Shown: positions 52,201 to 58,267 of the stretch, one piece after another
Position numbering within the stretch: the stretch's first letter is position 1
Layout: each line of letters opens with the position of its first letter
Assembly (NCBI RefSeq): GCF_019393635.1
Contig: NC_057864.1
Coordinates: 494,634,216 to 494,698,215 of the forward strand
From: Dromiciops gliroides
Lineage: Eukaryota > Chordata > Mammalia > Microbiotheria > Microbiotheriidae
Reading direction: 5' to 3'
DNA length: 64,000 bases
Notes under the pieces: model-generated
What the model was told of the DNA's origin: nothing
Database searches by the model: none
What the model saw: only the letters and a program-made list of their open reading frames with translations
Translations under genes and position numbers: made by a program

Positions 52201-53371
52201 CCACCATCGGGGAGGGTCCAAGGGAAGCTAGCAAAAGCAATGATGGAATGCATGGTTGTGGCCAGCTCAGATCTAGTCTGTGACCCTTCCAATTGCTCAG
52301 TTTGCTTCAGAGGGAATTGGTTTTCTGATGCCTGCCTAGTTGTGGGTTTTCTCTTTGGTTACAGGATTACAGGGTCTTGGAGTTCCTGGGCTTACCCTTT
52401 GATATGTTTGCTATAAAGTCAAATGCTTTCATTGACATCCTTGGCCAAAGGTGTTGTGTGCTTCATGGTCCTTCTGTCATGGGGCAGCATGTATCCATGG
52501 AAGGAACACTGACTTAGATGCTCAGGACCAGACTGGAATCCTGGCTCTTCCACTTACTGCCCACCTGCCATTGGGTTAGCCGTTTGACCCCCAATAAGCT
52601 TCATTTTCTTCATCTGGAAACTATCAAAGGTTCTTTCAGGTTCTAGACTGAAAATCCTCAGATTCCTGCTATTCCCGAGTTTACATTCATGACCATGACA
52701 ATGTCAGTGGCAGGAAGAAGCAGGAGAAGGAAAAGGAGGAGGAGAAGAAGAAGAGGAAAAGGAGGAGGAGGAGGTGGAGGAGGAGGAGGAGAAAGAGAAG
52801 GAGAAGGAGAAGAGGAGGAGGAGGAGGAGGAGGGGAAAAGCAGCAGAAGCACTTGTAGGATATGATGGTGAGAGAGAGAAGAAGCAGGAGGAGGGAGAGA
52901 AGAAAACGACATCACTCAGCCCTGTGGTGGCATTGGGCTTGTGTTGCTGGTCCCACCAGCTGGAGGATTACCAGGTGGAAGGATTAGTTAGTGTCCCTAC
53001 AGCTACTAGAAAGGGCCTGGGCTCCATGCCAGAAAATGTGCGTTTGAATCTTGGCTCTGCCACTTACCAGATGTAGGACCTTGGGCAAGTCACCTCATGC
53101 CTCTAGGCCTCAGTTTACTTATCTGTAAAATGAGAGCTTGGCCATGAGGCCCCTCAGGTCCTGTTTCTGCCCGGCCTTTCTGTTAGGGGTCGGTAGGATG
53201 AGGAGGAGACCAGGGGGGCAGAGGAGTCAGGGTCAGGGGCTCACCACAGGTACCTGGGCAGTTGCTGGCTCTGTCCGTGGTGCTGCCTTCAAAGAATGCC
53301 ATTTGTTGTTGGGCTCGAAGGGAGCCCAAGAGGCCCCAGACCAGGAGCGTGGGGAATAGCTTTCGGAACAT
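18980..53371 (-). CDS. COL6A2: Collagen type VI alpha-2 chain (whole coding span, 27 coding exons)
   Basis: Encodes the alpha-2 chain of collagen VI, which assembles with alpha-1 and alpha-3 (or alpha-4/5/6) into the microfibrils that link cells to the surrounding matrix. Joining the exons listed below gives 1020 residues; human is 1019 as I recall. Order: signal peptide (1-20), VWA N1 (about 44-237), short linker with microexon 4, Gly-X-Y helix (255-589), VWA C1 (about 606-808), linker, VWA C2 (about 824-1020). All junctions are in phase; every helix exon begins and ends on whole codons with lengths that are multiples of 9 nt, except exon 19 (51 nt). The exon count (28 with noncoding exon 1) matches human COL6A2. 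Two alternative last exons exist (2C2 at 18980, 2C2a at 24214). No disabling lesion was seen. Residue-level agreement with human alpha-2(VI), recalled from memory, extends through all domains. Confidence 0.97.
22310..22720 (+). mobile_element. CR1/L3-like LINE 3' remnant
   Basis: Reads GGCTGGATGTCAAGAAGAAC, AGAAATGGAGTGAGCTGCCC and TCAGGCATAGATTGGATTGG, the pattern of non-LTR 3' ends that encode the last part of a reverse transcriptase. Family assignment is uncertain. Confidence 0.45.
23763..23768 (-). promoter_or_regulatory. COL6A2: Candidate poly(A) signal for the 2C2a transcript
   Basis: AATAAA on the minus strand about 450 nt past the 2C2a stop codon, in AT-rich sequence. Confidence 0.4.
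24214..24509 (-). CDS. COL6A2: COL6A2 alternative last exon (isoform 2C2a C-terminus)
   Basis: Acceptor CACTTGCAG precedes ATGGGG, which with the final G of exon 27 gives Asp and then 97 residues to a TAG stop at 24214-24216: [20 protein letters not shown] at the start, [16 protein letters not shown] and [11 protein letters not shown] inside, ALC at the end. This closely matches the human 2C2a tail ([26 protein letters not shown] as recalled), so selection has kept it. It replaces VWA C2 and gives a 919-residue chain (human 918). It lies between exons 27 and 28, as in human. A minus-strand AATAAA at 23763-23768 could end this transcript. Confidence 0.93.
27564..27719 (-). mobile_element. WSINE1-type CORE-SINE with target-site duplication
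   Basis: Minus-strand full copy; GGTTTTAGACTTTTT occurs on both sides, at about 27554-27568 and from 27720. Confidence 0.88.
29342..29371. repeat. (TG)n microsatellite
   Basis: About 13 TG units followed by GCGCGC, 75 bp downstream of exon 27 in transcript direction. Confidence 0.95.
29446..29484 (-). CDS. COL6A2: COL6A2 exon 27 (linker between C1 and the alternative ends)
   Basis: 12 codons, [12 protein letters not shown], after completion of a split Asp; identical to human as recalled. Its phase-1 end joins either AT of the 2C2a exon (Asp) or AG of exon 28 (Glu), so both terminal exons are frame compatible. Donor CAG|GTAATG, acceptor TTCCAG. Confidence 0.94.
29585..29745 (-). mobile_element. 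MIR-type SINE
   Basis: Plus strand shows GAGGAAACTGAGGTGCAGAG followed by a degenerate tRNA-like part, typical of MIR in reverse. Lies in the intron between exons 26 and 27. Confidence 0.65.
29895..30050 (+). mobile_element. MIR-type SINE
   Basis: Contains GTGTGACCCTGGGCACAG, CCTCAGCTTCTTCCTCTGTA and AAATGGACCTAAGGAG in forward order. Confidence 0.65.
30353..30811 (-). CDS. COL6A2: COL6A2 exon 26: body of VWA domain C1
   Basis: 459 nt, residues 656-808. Diagnostic segments are [49 protein letters not shown] and [18 protein letters not shown]. Acceptor CCGCAG, donor CCCAG|GTCAGT. Conservation with human is strong throughout. Confidence 0.97.
31010..31162 (-). CDS. COL6A2: COL6A2 exon 25: start of VWA domain C1
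   Basis: Reads [20 protein letters not shown] onward, with the MIDAS pattern D620-x-S622-x-S624, then [23 protein letters not shown] is a potential N-glycosylation site. Begins with two bases completing Asp and ends in phase 1 at ACAG|GTCAGC, a weak donor. Confidence 0.95.
31980..32025 (-). CDS. COL6A2: COL6A2 exon 24 (post-helix cysteine-rich segment)
   Basis: 15 codons plus one base, [15 protein letters not shown], nearly identical to human. The cysteine cluster directly follows the helix. Acceptor CTGCAG, donor TG|GTGAGT. Confidence 0.94.
32257..32693. repeat. 18-bp G-rich minisatellite, about 24 units
   Basis: The core GGCTCCCACA alternates between continuations TGAGGCGG and CGGGGGGG, CGAGGCGG being a third form; 24 cores between 32262 and 32693. 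G runs of 6-10 recur on the plus strand. It lies in the COL6A2 intron between exons 23 and 24. Because 18 is a multiple of three, it produces long open frames in several frames, including one of 245 codons, none of them credible genes. Confidence 0.97.
32762..32797 (-). CDS. COL6A2: COL6A2 exon 23 (end of helix, 36 nt)
   Basis: 12 residues, [12 protein letters not shown], closing the helix at residue 589. Acceptor CCCTAG, donor ACG|GTGCGT. The 18-bp G-rich minisatellite starts about 70 nt downstream in the following intron. Confidence 0.92.
33021..33083 (-). CDS. COL6A2: COL6A2 exon 22 (helix, starts with an Ala break)
   Basis: 21 residues starting [18 protein letters not shown]. The first triplet is ADP instead of Gly-X-Y, the second conserved imperfection. 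Acceptor TTTACAG, donor GAG|GTACTT, which is weak. Confidence 0.91.
33668..33698. repeat. (GGGGGT)n repeat
   Basis: About five units of GGGGGT, beginning about 50 bp past the exon 21 donor in transcript direction. Confidence 0.95.
33748..33810 (-). CDS. COL6A2: COL6A2 exon 21 (collagen helix, RGD)
   Basis: 21 residues starting [21 protein letters not shown] at 538-540 is conserved with human. Acceptor AACAG, donor CCG|GTGAGT. Confidence 0.92.
33811..34583 (-). other. COL6A2: COL6A2 intron between exons 20 and 21
   Basis: No exon; a degenerate MIR-like piece at 34300-34470 (CGGACTCAGAGGGGGAGTG, then GGCCACACAGGTAGCC). Confidence 0.5.
34584..34619 (-). CDS. COL6A2: COL6A2 exon 20 (collagen helix, 36 nt)
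   Basis: 12 residues, [12 protein letters not shown]. The donor GAG|GTACAG is weak; acceptor TTCACAG. A GGAA microsatellite ends about 205 nt upstream in the transcript. Confidence 0.88.
34824..34973. repeat. (TTCC)n / (GGAA)n microsatellite
   Basis: More than 30 nearly perfect TTCC units on the plus strand (GGAA in the transcript), in the COL6A2 intron between exons 19 and 20. A decayed MIR tail follows at 34990-35095. Confidence 0.97.
35100..35748 (-). other. COL6A2: Rest of COL6A2 intron between exons 19 and 20
   Basis: No exon, long tandem repeat or clear mobile element was seen. Confidence 0.5.
35749..35799 (-). CDS. COL6A2: COL6A2 exon 19 (helix interruption exon, 51 nt)
   Basis: 17 residues, [17 protein letters not shown]. 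The GFSYP stretch breaks Gly-X-Y periodicity, the conserved imperfection of alpha-2(VI), and explains the 51-nt length. Acceptor TCTAG, donor CCG|GTAAGT. Confidence 0.92.
36581..36643 (-). CDS. COL6A2: COL6A2 exon 18 (collagen helix, RGD)
   Basis: 21 residues starting [21 protein letters not shown] at 488-490 is kept; a second site that is RGD in human (GPRGDSG as recalled) reads RGE here. Acceptor CCTTAG, donor AAG|GTAGGT. Confidence 0.93.
36812..36957 (-). mobile_element. WSINE1-type CORE-SINE
   Basis: Full minus-strand copy in the COL6A2 intron between exons 17 and 18; AACTAAATG flanks both sides and an AT run abuts the tail. Confidence 0.9.
37561..37600. repeat. COL6A2: Perfect 20-bp tandem duplication over the exon 17 donor
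   Basis: Two head-to-tail copies of CAGGTAACTCACCTGCTTCC. Each holds the minus-strand donor CAG|GTGAGT. Confidence 0.98.
37593..37655 (-). CDS. COL6A2: COL6A2 exon 17 (collagen helix; duplicated donor)
   Basis: 21 residues starting [18 protein letters not shown] and ending GKQ. The CAG|GTGAGT donor used here is followed 20 nt later by an identical copy inside a perfect 20-bp tandem duplication (37561-37600). Only the exon-proximal copy preserves frame; the distal one adds 20 nt and shifts it. Confidence 0.92.
37900..38035 (-). mobile_element. MIR-type SINE
   Basis: Plus strand has GACATGCCCAGGGTCCCAC, CTTGAACTCAGGGCTTCCTG and TATCCATTATGCCACGCAG. Lies in the intron between exons 16 and 17. 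Confidence 0.7.
38756..38818 (-). CDS. COL6A2: COL6A2 exon 16 (collagen helix, 63 nt)
   Basis: 21 residues starting [18 protein letters not shown]. Acceptor CCACAG, donor AAG|GTAAGT. Confidence 0.93.
39235..39430 (-). mobile_element. MIR-type SINE remnants, two in tandem
   Basis: GGGGAAACTGAGGCGCAGCG and a second ACCGAGGCCCAGGGAGGGG tail within 80 bp, in the intron between exons 15 and 16. Confidence 0.55.
39617..39679 (-). CDS. COL6A2: COL6A2 exon 15 (collagen helix, RGD)
   Basis: 21 residues starting [16 protein letters not shown]. Contains RGD at residues 425-427, shared with human. Acceptor GGCAG, donor AAG|GTAAGC. Confidence 0.93.
39680..40662 (-). other. COL6A2: COL6A2 intron between exons 14 and 15
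   Basis: Contains an interspersed fragment with GATGTGTGCCGAGAGCTACG and CTCCGGGAGCTTACAGTCTC (40255-40390) and a short GGGCAGCACTGGGCAT repeat (40435-40485). No exon. Confidence 0.6.
40663..40752 (-). CDS. COL6A2: COL6A2 exon 14 (collagen helix, 90 nt)
   Basis: 30 residues, starting [20 protein letters not shown] and ending GPRGEQ. This is the longest helix exon. The acceptor is the weak GGCAAAG|GGT; donor CAG|GTAAGG. Confidence 0.92.
40753..41198 (-). other. COL6A2: COL6A2 intron 13 (GC-AG type)
   Basis: Begins GCAAGT and ends AAAG in transcript direction. Contains a MIR-type tail (41005-41095). Confidence 0.75.
41199..41261 (-). CDS. COL6A2: COL6A2 exon 13 (collagen helix; GC splice donor)
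   Basis: 21 residues starting [13 protein letters not shown] and ending GNP; the 63-nt length equals human. The exon keeps frame only if it ends CCG|GCAAGT, a GC-AG intron; the next GT, four bases further (GTACCT), would break the Gly-X-Y frame. Acceptor TTTCAG. Confidence 0.88.
41580..41642 (-). CDS. COL6A2: COL6A2 exon 12 (collagen helix, 63 nt)
   Basis: 21 residues starting [18 protein letters not shown]. Acceptor AACAG, donor AAG|GTATGT. Human has GERGDQ here as recalled, so that RGD is absent. Confidence 0.92.
42127..42180 (-). CDS. COL6A2: COL6A2 exon 11 (collagen helix with cysteine 89)
   Basis: 18 residues, [18 protein letters not shown]. Counting from the first helix glycine, the cysteine is helix residue 89 (chain residue 343), the position known in alpha-1 and alpha-2(VI) to help stabilise dimers and tetramers. 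Acceptor GTCTAG, donor AGG|GTAAGC. Confidence 0.94.
42181..43260 (-). other. COL6A2: COL6A2 intron between exons 10 and 11
   Basis: Degenerate MIR-type pieces at 42590-42830; otherwise nothing recognised. Confidence 0.5.
43261..43305 (-). CDS. COL6A2: COL6A2 exon 10 (collagen helix, 45 nt)
   Basis: 15 residues, [15 protein letters not shown]. Acceptor TCCCAG, donor AAG|GTAATG. The NGT triplet is a potential glycosylation sequon inside the helix and appears shared with human. Confidence 0.91.
43403..43429 (-). CDS. COL6A2: COL6A2 exon 9 (collagen helix, 27 nt)
   Basis: Nine residues, GEYGGDGRR (human GEFGADGRK as recalled). Acceptor GTGCAG, donor AGG|GTAAGT. Confidence 0.9.
43882..43908 (-). 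CDS. COL6A2: COL6A2 exon 8 (collagen helix, 27 nt)
   Basis: Nine residues, GVPGLKGEK. Acceptor CTTTAG, donor AAG|GTGAGA. In transcript direction a very long CT-rich tract (44018-44452) ends about 110 nt upstream of this acceptor. Confidence 0.9.
44018..44452. repeat. Polypurine (GGA/GAAGAG)n tract
   Basis: About 430 bp almost without a plus-strand pyrimidine, mostly GGA, GGGGA and GAAGA units. Lies in the COL6A2 intron between exons 7 and 8, so the transcript is CU-rich. Open frames of Gly, Glu, Arg, Pro or Ser on both strands are artefacts of this repeat. Confidence 0.98.
44453..45219 (-). other. COL6A2: Rest of COL6A2 intron between exons 7 and 8
   Basis: Contains MIR-type remnants at 44730-44945 and 45010-45160; no exon. 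Confidence 0.5.
45220..45264 (-). CDS. COL6A2: COL6A2 exon 7 (collagen helix, 45 nt)
   Basis: 15 residues, [15 protein letters not shown]. Acceptor CTGCAG, donor AAG|GTAAGG. Confidence 0.92.
45367..45420 (-). CDS. COL6A2: COL6A2 exon 6 (collagen helix, 54 nt)
   Basis: 18 residues of unbroken Gly-X-Y ([10 protein letters not shown]..., ends GRQ). Acceptor TTTTCAG, donor CAG|GTGAGT. Matches human at almost every position as recalled. Confidence 0.93.
45655..45712. repeat. (GGAT)n microsatellite
   Basis: Imperfect GGAT units (GGATGGATGGAT) followed by GGAAGGAAGGG, in the intron between exons 5 and 6. Confidence 0.9.
45782..45847 (-). CDS. COL6A2: COL6A2 exon 5: pre-helix cysteines and helix start
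   Basis: 22 codons: [10 protein letters not shown] then [12 protein letters not shown]. The two cysteines precede the triple helix, which starts at residue 255. Donor AAG|GTAAGC, acceptor TTTCAG. Confidence 0.93.
45998..46080. repeat. (GA)n-(CAGA)n compound microsatellite
   Basis: GA units to about 46026, then about 13 CAGA units, in the intron between exons 4 and 5. Confidence 0.97.
46255..46423 (+). mobile_element. WSINE1-type CORE-SINE with internal duplication
   Basis: Full plus-strand copy ending in a 12-A tail. A segment of about 21 bp around CCCAGTGGATAGAGCA is duplicated in the tRNA-derived head. AAAAGTGTAGGAG flanks it at 46241-46253 and 46419-46431. Confidence 0.93.
46481..46626 (-). 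mobile_element. WSINE1-type CORE-SINE, inverted partner
   Basis: Full minus-strand copy, flanked by CTGTTCCTTTAACT at 46469-46482 and 46626-46639. Confidence 0.93.
46945..47100 (-). mobile_element. MIR-type SINE
   Basis: Contains CATTTTACAGATGAATACAC and TGAGGCCCAGAGAGACA, in the intron between exons 4 and 5. The remaining 47100-47533 shows nothing recognisable. Confidence 0.65.
47534..47554 (-). CDS. COL6A2: COL6A2 exon 4 (21-nt microexon)
   Basis: Seven codons, KHEAYSE (human KHEAYGE as recalled), between a CTGGCAG acceptor and a GAG|GTAAGT donor. It joins VWA N1 to the pre-helix segment. Being a multiple of three, its skipping would keep the reading frame. Confidence 0.9.
47971..48563 (-). 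CDS. COL6A2: COL6A2 exon 3: von Willebrand factor A domain N1
   Basis: A 593-nt exon encoding nearly the whole N-terminal VWA domain (residues 40-237). The strand-1 motif [10 protein letters not shown] carries the MIDAS pattern D53-x-S55-x-S57, and later [14 protein letters not shown] matches the conserved strand-4 segment of alpha-2(VI). A possible N-glycosylation site (NMT) is present. The acceptor is TGCAG before AGAAAACGG, completing the split Glu codon; the donor is ATG|GTAAGG. The antisense open frames across this exon are shadows. Confidence 0.96.
49248..49292. repeat. (CA)n microsatellite
   Basis: About 21 CA units. Confidence 0.97.
49890..50440 (+). mobile_element. L2-type LINE 3' segment
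   Basis: Shows CTGGCAACCCTGGTGTCATC, TTGGACTCCTCCCTTGCTCT and the L2 3' end GATTGTAAGCTTCTTGAGGG in correct order. Confidence 0.8.
51285..51395 (+). mobile_element. MIR/THER1-type SINE with (ATT)n tail
   Basis: Contains AATGAGATAATAATTGTGAG and GTGCCTGGCACATAGTAGG, followed by about nine ATT units. Confidence 0.75.
52719..52850. repeat. Purine-rich (GGA/GAAGA)n tract
   Basis: Plus-strand purines almost throughout; makes spurious Ser/Pro or Lys/Arg/Glu frames. Confidence 0.9.
53005..53150 (+). mobile_element. MIR-type SINE
   Basis: Reads CTTGGCTCTGCCACTTACC, GACCTTGGGCAAGTCACCTC and GGCCTCAGTTTACTTATCTG in forward order. Ends about 100 bp short of exon 2. Confidence 0.8.
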
Positions 53372-53382
53372 CTTGGAGGCTC
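53254..53382 (-). CDS. COL6A2: COL6A2 exon 2: start codon and signal peptide
   Basis: ATG is at 53371-53369; 11 bases of 5' UTR (53372-53382) follow a pyrimidine-rich acceptor ending TCAG. The peptide starts [20 protein letters not shown], a basic start plus hydrophobic core typical of a secretory signal; cleavage is expected before QQQ, as in human. The exon ends in phase 1 after ...ASNCP at a CAG|GTACCT donor. The upstream in-frame ATG at 53413 lies in the intron and is rejected. Confidence 0.93.
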
Positions 53383-53627
53383 CTGAGGAAAAGGAACAAG
53401 AAAGAAAGGTCATGGCAGTGACCTGGCAGTGAGAAGATTGGTCTGGGCCCCATGGGTGCTTGGTTCACTGATCTTTTTCCTCCCTCTGGCTGCTGGCCCT
53501 TTGGCCTTGGAGTCCCTCACGGTCACTCTGACCAACAGGATCTTCCACTTGGGAGTAGCCAAGCAGGTGGGGAGGGGAGAACTTCATGAGCAGAATCTGT
53601 GAGTTTGGCAAAGGTCAGAGGAGCAGG

Positions 53628-53812
53628 AGGGAAAGGGAGGGAGGGAAAGGGAGGACAGAGGCAGAGTAGGGAGGAAGTGGAAGAGAGGCAGAGCTGGAGG
53701 GGGGGGAATGGGGGGGAGTAGAAGGGGGGGAGAGGGGGGAGGGAGCGGAAGAGAGGAAGGGGGAGAGGGGAAGAGAGGGAGAGCAGGAGGGGGAGGGGAA
53801 GAGAGGTGGGGG
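53628..53812. repeat. Purine-rich low-complexity tract
   Basis: G/A-rich with GGGGGG and GGAGAGG units, just upstream of exon 2 in the transcript. Confidence 0.9.
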
Positions 53813-54419
53813 GGTGTCCTCACAGCTGCACAGAAAGGGCTCCAGGAGCAGTCAAGTCCTCTGGCCCACACTGCCCCAGGCCTGTGCTCTGGCCAAGGGA
53901 TGTATGAACAACTTTGCCATCCTTAGGATCTCATTTCAAACCCTCTAAAGACCAAAGGTGAATATACCCTTCCTATCGCGGACTTGCAGGCACCTGTCAG
54001 CCTCACTCAGTTCCACCTCCAAATATTTGCTCATAGGTATCCTTATGCTATCGAAAGGCTTCTCCACACTTCAAGGTCCATTTAAGGGAAGTGACTTGCC
54101 CAAGGTCACAGCTGAGAAATGAGATCAGGATTTAAAGCCCATAGACTTTCTCCAGGTTGTCTTCCCTGAGAGGTAGCCTGGGGGATTCGGGAAACCTGGC
54201 TTCAAACTATGGCTGTGTCCTTCATCAGCTGGGTGATCTCAGGCAAATCACTTCCTATCTCCTGTGTAAATAGGGTTCATGGATGGAGGGCCGGAAGGGA
54301 CCTTAGAGGTCAGCTTTTCTCACCGCCTCTCTTGTCACCTCTCGTCCTTGAGGACAGAGCCGGCGTCTGTCTTGGATACTTCCTCCAGCCGCCAGCATGG
54401 TCAGTAGCTACTAGCTGAC

Positions 54420-55770
54420 TTTCCGACTGAAGGGGCTCTCTCCACAGTCACCAGCAATCTCTTAACTGTCCCGTCTGATGGTCCGTTCTTAGCCTCTCGT
54501 CAGCCTTGGACACGGCCGTGTTGGGCAGGTGACCCTCTCTCCTCCCTCGGTTTTCATGCCCTTACTCTTTTCTGGTTCACCTTCCACCTGGTCAAGCCTT
54601 CCCCATCTCCTTTGCTAAGTCATCACCCACAGCAGGGAGTCAAAGTAGAACAGGGACCCATGAAGCCATGCAAAAGGACCCCCAGGGGCCACACATTTCA
54701 GAATACCACATATTAACACCATCTATGTCACATTGTATTTTTGTTTATTTCATTAAACATTTCCCAATTAGGTCTTAACCTGGTTTGAGCTTGGGGGAGC
54801 TATGGCTCTTTGGACACCTCTGATCTACACAGGTGCTCCCCACAGTTCTGTCCTGGCCCTCCTCTCTCCCTAACCCTCTCTGTCTCCATCTGCCTTTGTC
54901 TGTCTGTCTGTCTGTGACCTCATCCAAATGGGTTTAGCTACCATCTTTTTGCAGACACTCCTGAGCCCTGTCCCCCTCCCAGGGCATCAGTCCTGCATCA
55001 CCAATGGCCCCTTGGACATTCCAAACCGGATGGCTCTTAGGCCGCTTAACCTCAGGAGATCCCATACTGCTCTTTTCTGTCCCTCGAAGCCCTCTCCTCT
55101 CCCCAGCATTCCTATTTCCATTGCTGGCAGGACGTCCTCCCAGTCTGCCCCTCCCGCTCCCAGCTCTTGAGTCTCAGCGATTTCCCGACTCTTCTCTCTC
55201 AGCCCGTGGATGCTGCTTCTATCTTCAGGACATTGCTCCCCTCTGACCCCTTTCCTCCACTCACCCTGCTACCACCTTTATAGGCCCGCATCCCCTCCCC
55301 TATTATTGCCTGCACGACCTCATGGGTGTCCCTGCTTCCAGCCTCACCCCACCCCAATTCCTCCTCCCTGCTGCTGCCGCTCCATGACCTGCCTGAAGCC
55401 CAGATCTGACCATGGGAGTCCAGTCCACATGAGCAGCTTTCTGTTGCCCCTAGAGTCAAATACAAACTCTCTTTTGTCAGTTTCCCAAGCTGGCCCCCAT
55501 CGATCTCCCCAGCCTTGCCGGCTGTCACTCCTCCTGCCCTGAATTATCCAGCCAGCTCCCTGGGCTTCTCTCTGTTCTCCACGCACGATGCTCGGTCTCC
55601 ACTTTCTATGCCTTGGCAATGGTTATCCCCCATGCCAGGAATGCACGCCCTCCTTGCCTCAGCCTCATAGAACTGCTATTCCTTTAAGGCAAAGCTCAGG
55701 GACCATCTGCAAGAAGCCCTTCCCAGTCTCCTCCACTGCTGGTGCTGCCCCCACCCCCAACCACCTTGGA
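54420..55770 (+). mobile_element. L2-type LINE segment
   Basis: Recognisable L2 order: CAGTCACCAGCAATCTCTTA, CAGCCTTGGACACGGCCGTG, ACAGTTCTGTCCTGGCCCTC, CAGTCCTGCATCACCAATGG, then CCTTTAAGGCAAAGCTCAGG. Reading frames are broken. A small insertion (54640-54820) interrupts it. Confidence 0.8.
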
Positions 55771-56724
55771 TCTAATGGTAGTACTATGAATGGGGACTTG
55801 GAGGGTGTGGGAAGAGCAGAGGAGGCTGCCACAATAAACCAGATGGGTAGAGATGAGTTGGGCGGCTGGGAGGGGCAGCAGGGACAGAGAAGAGGGGGTG
55901 GGTTTGGGAGAGGCTTCAGAAATGGAATCTCGAGTAGCTGGTTATTGATTGGCCGAGGAAAGGGAGGGAGGGAGAAGGAGCAAAGATCACAGACGGAAGA
56001 AGAGTCGGGGGAAGGCAGAGCTGCAGGCAGATAATGGGAGGGCGGAATGGGGGACAGTAAGGATGGAGCAGGTTTGTGCTGAGTTTTGGGTGGTCGCTGG
56101 AGCTCAGAAGAGAAGATGGCTGGACTAATGGCTTGAGGGTCACTGGCATGGAGTTAGTAGGTGAGACCATAGGCAGGAAAGAGAAAGCCAAGGGAGAGCA
56201 TCTCAGGGTACCATGTGCTGCTTCCTTCCCTTCCCATAGCTGCCAGCAAGCTCAGACTCCCGCTCTCCCCCAGTCAGGCTTGCCTCCCCAGCAGTTTCTC
56301 TGCCTCTCCCCCCCTCTCCCTTCCAAACCATCCGGCCTCCTATCCACCCTTTCTTCCATCCTGCCACGCCCCCAGGGGTTGGGTTTGGTCATTGGCTGGG
56401 ATTTACCAAAGGCTGCTTGGCGATGGCAAGCTCCCAAGCTTTGTCTCAGGGCTCCATTTTATCTGACCCTTTCCATCTTTTACACTCTCTGCTTGGCCTC
56501 ATGGGGTAGACCCAGGACCGAAGAAATACACCAGGCTTCAGCTGGATAGAAGCGGGTGGGAGGTGTGCTGGGAAGGGCTCTGGACTGGAGGTCAGGAGAC
56601 CTATGTCCCAGCTCCTTATCGGCCCCTCAGCTTCTCACATCCTGAAATGCCTGTCTTGGACCCTGCCTCCGTGTTGTCTTTGGACTGGAGGAGATGGCAT
56701 GAGCACTCTGTGAGGGCCCTTCCC

Positions 56725-56900
56725 TCTGATGTTAAAAGAATCTAAAAGCTTCCTAACCGTGAGCTCTCTCCAGAAGTGGAATGTGCTAAGATAGCGAGTT
56801 TCCCATCAGTGCAAGTCTTCAAGGAGTATCTGAATGGTAGAGTTGATGTGGAGAAATTGTGGATGGGGTACCGGGCTTTATGTTCAGGCAGGGGTGAGAC
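56725..56900 (+). mobile_element. CR1/L3-like remnant
   Basis: CTTCCTAACCGTGAGCTCTC, CCAGAAGTGGAATGTGCT and AAGTCTTCAAGGAGTATCTG match the family seen at 22310-22720. Confidence 0.4.
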
Positions 56901-57267
56901 TAGATGAAAACCTAGAAATTCCAATTCAATTCAATTCATATGATTAAACTGCCTGCTATGTGCTGGCTACTGTGGAGATATGAAGAGAAAAATAAGAGTT
57001 TCTGTCTTCGGGAGCAGACTGTGCGTTACTTAGGGTGGAGGCATACAAGGTACAAAGTAAATGCAGCTGGTCTGGAGAGTGAAGGAAGGCGGGCTCTAAC
57101 CTAGGGGGGTCAGGAGAGGCTTTCTGGGAGCCAAGCCTTGAAGGGAGAGCCCAACTATCCACATCTTCCCGTTCTCCCCCAGGACGGCGGTACTGGTTTA
57201 CGCTTCAAGTCCCTTTCAGAGCAGCCTCTGGAAGGTGGCGAGCAAGGGTGTCTACCCTTGCAAGACC

Positions 57268-57410
57268 CCGCCTCCTCCCTCCGCCTCCTCCCTCCGCCTC
57301 CTCCCTCCGCCTCCTCCCTCCGCCTCCTCCCTCCGCCTCCTCCCTCCGCCTCCTCCCTCCGCCTCCTCCCTCCGCCTCCTCCCTCCGCCTCCTCCCTCCG
57401 CCTCCTCCAC
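57268..57410. repeat. 13-bp minisatellite (CCGCCTCCTCCCT)n
   Basis: About 11 near-perfect copies; translations repeat every 13 residues (39 nt), confirming the unit. Confidence 0.97.
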
Positions 57411-58267
57411 AGCTCAGGCACCTAAGACAAGCTTATTGATTGGCTAATTGAGCACAGCCAGATGGCTTTCCCAAAGCCCCTCCCCACAGCAGGGTCCTGA
57501 TTGGCTCCAATCCTCCAGGGGAGCCTTCCTCACTTTCACTAGCTTTCACAAGTCAGTGTCCAGGTAACCTGCCTTTCTCATCCTCTCCGCCTCCGCCCAC
57601 CCTGGCAGATGTGAAGGGGCTCCAGGCGTGTGGAAACACTGGTCATAGGAGGATAATGAGCTTCACGTGAGTGTGTGACACATGTAAACCTGTGGGTGCT
57701 TTATCCATTATCAGCCACCTCCCATTTCCAAGTCCACATGCCCTCAATTCTGGACCTGATCCCTCCCCTTCCCAAATTAAATGTCTGAGGACTCTCCTGC
57801 TTCAATGTCCCAAATTTGAATCCTTCCACTGCTCTTAGGTCACCCCTTCCCTCTCCCTTCAAGGCCCTGTCTCCAGAGTTAGGGTATTCAGCCCATCCCA
57901 CCTTGGAGGCGTGGCCTGACTCTCCCCAAGCCCCCATCCCTCAGGCAGCTTTTGGGCTGGAATCCCAGCAGGAGTCCAGGAGCTGGGGGCCCTTCCCCAT
58001 CCCCTGTGCCCCAGGTCCCATCCACAGCACTTTCGGCAAAGCCCATGTGTGCTTTTCATAGTGATTTAGGCCTAGAGGCTCAGCATATCTGCATTTCACT
58101 CAAGTCAGCCGAGTTGGGGGGTTCTTGGAGGGAGGCTCCGGCGGGCACGCAGCCCAGTACAACACTCGACTTTCCCTGGGCCTTTGTCCCCAGGACCGCC
58201 GAGCAGGCACCGAGTTCTTTAGCAGATGCATGAGAGGGTCCAACGGCCAAACAGATCAGGCACCGAA

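Larger units (their letters stand above)
48564..53253 (-). other. COL6A2: COL6A2 intron between exons 2 and 3
   Basis: Contains a CA repeat (49248-49292), MIR/THER pieces (49085-49165, 49370-49425, 51285-51395), an L2 segment (49890-50440), a CR1/L3-like piece (51060-51260), MIR-type SINEs (52500-52640, 53005-53150) and a purine tract (52719-52850). The stretch 51600-52300 has no repeat I could name but holds an unexplained 135-codon minus-strand open frame. Confidence 0.7.

Noticed and set aside
53372..53413. Upstream in-frame ATG before the COL6A2 start
   Set aside because: It lies on the intron side of the exon 2 acceptor; the downstream ATG gives the expected signal peptide and exon phase.
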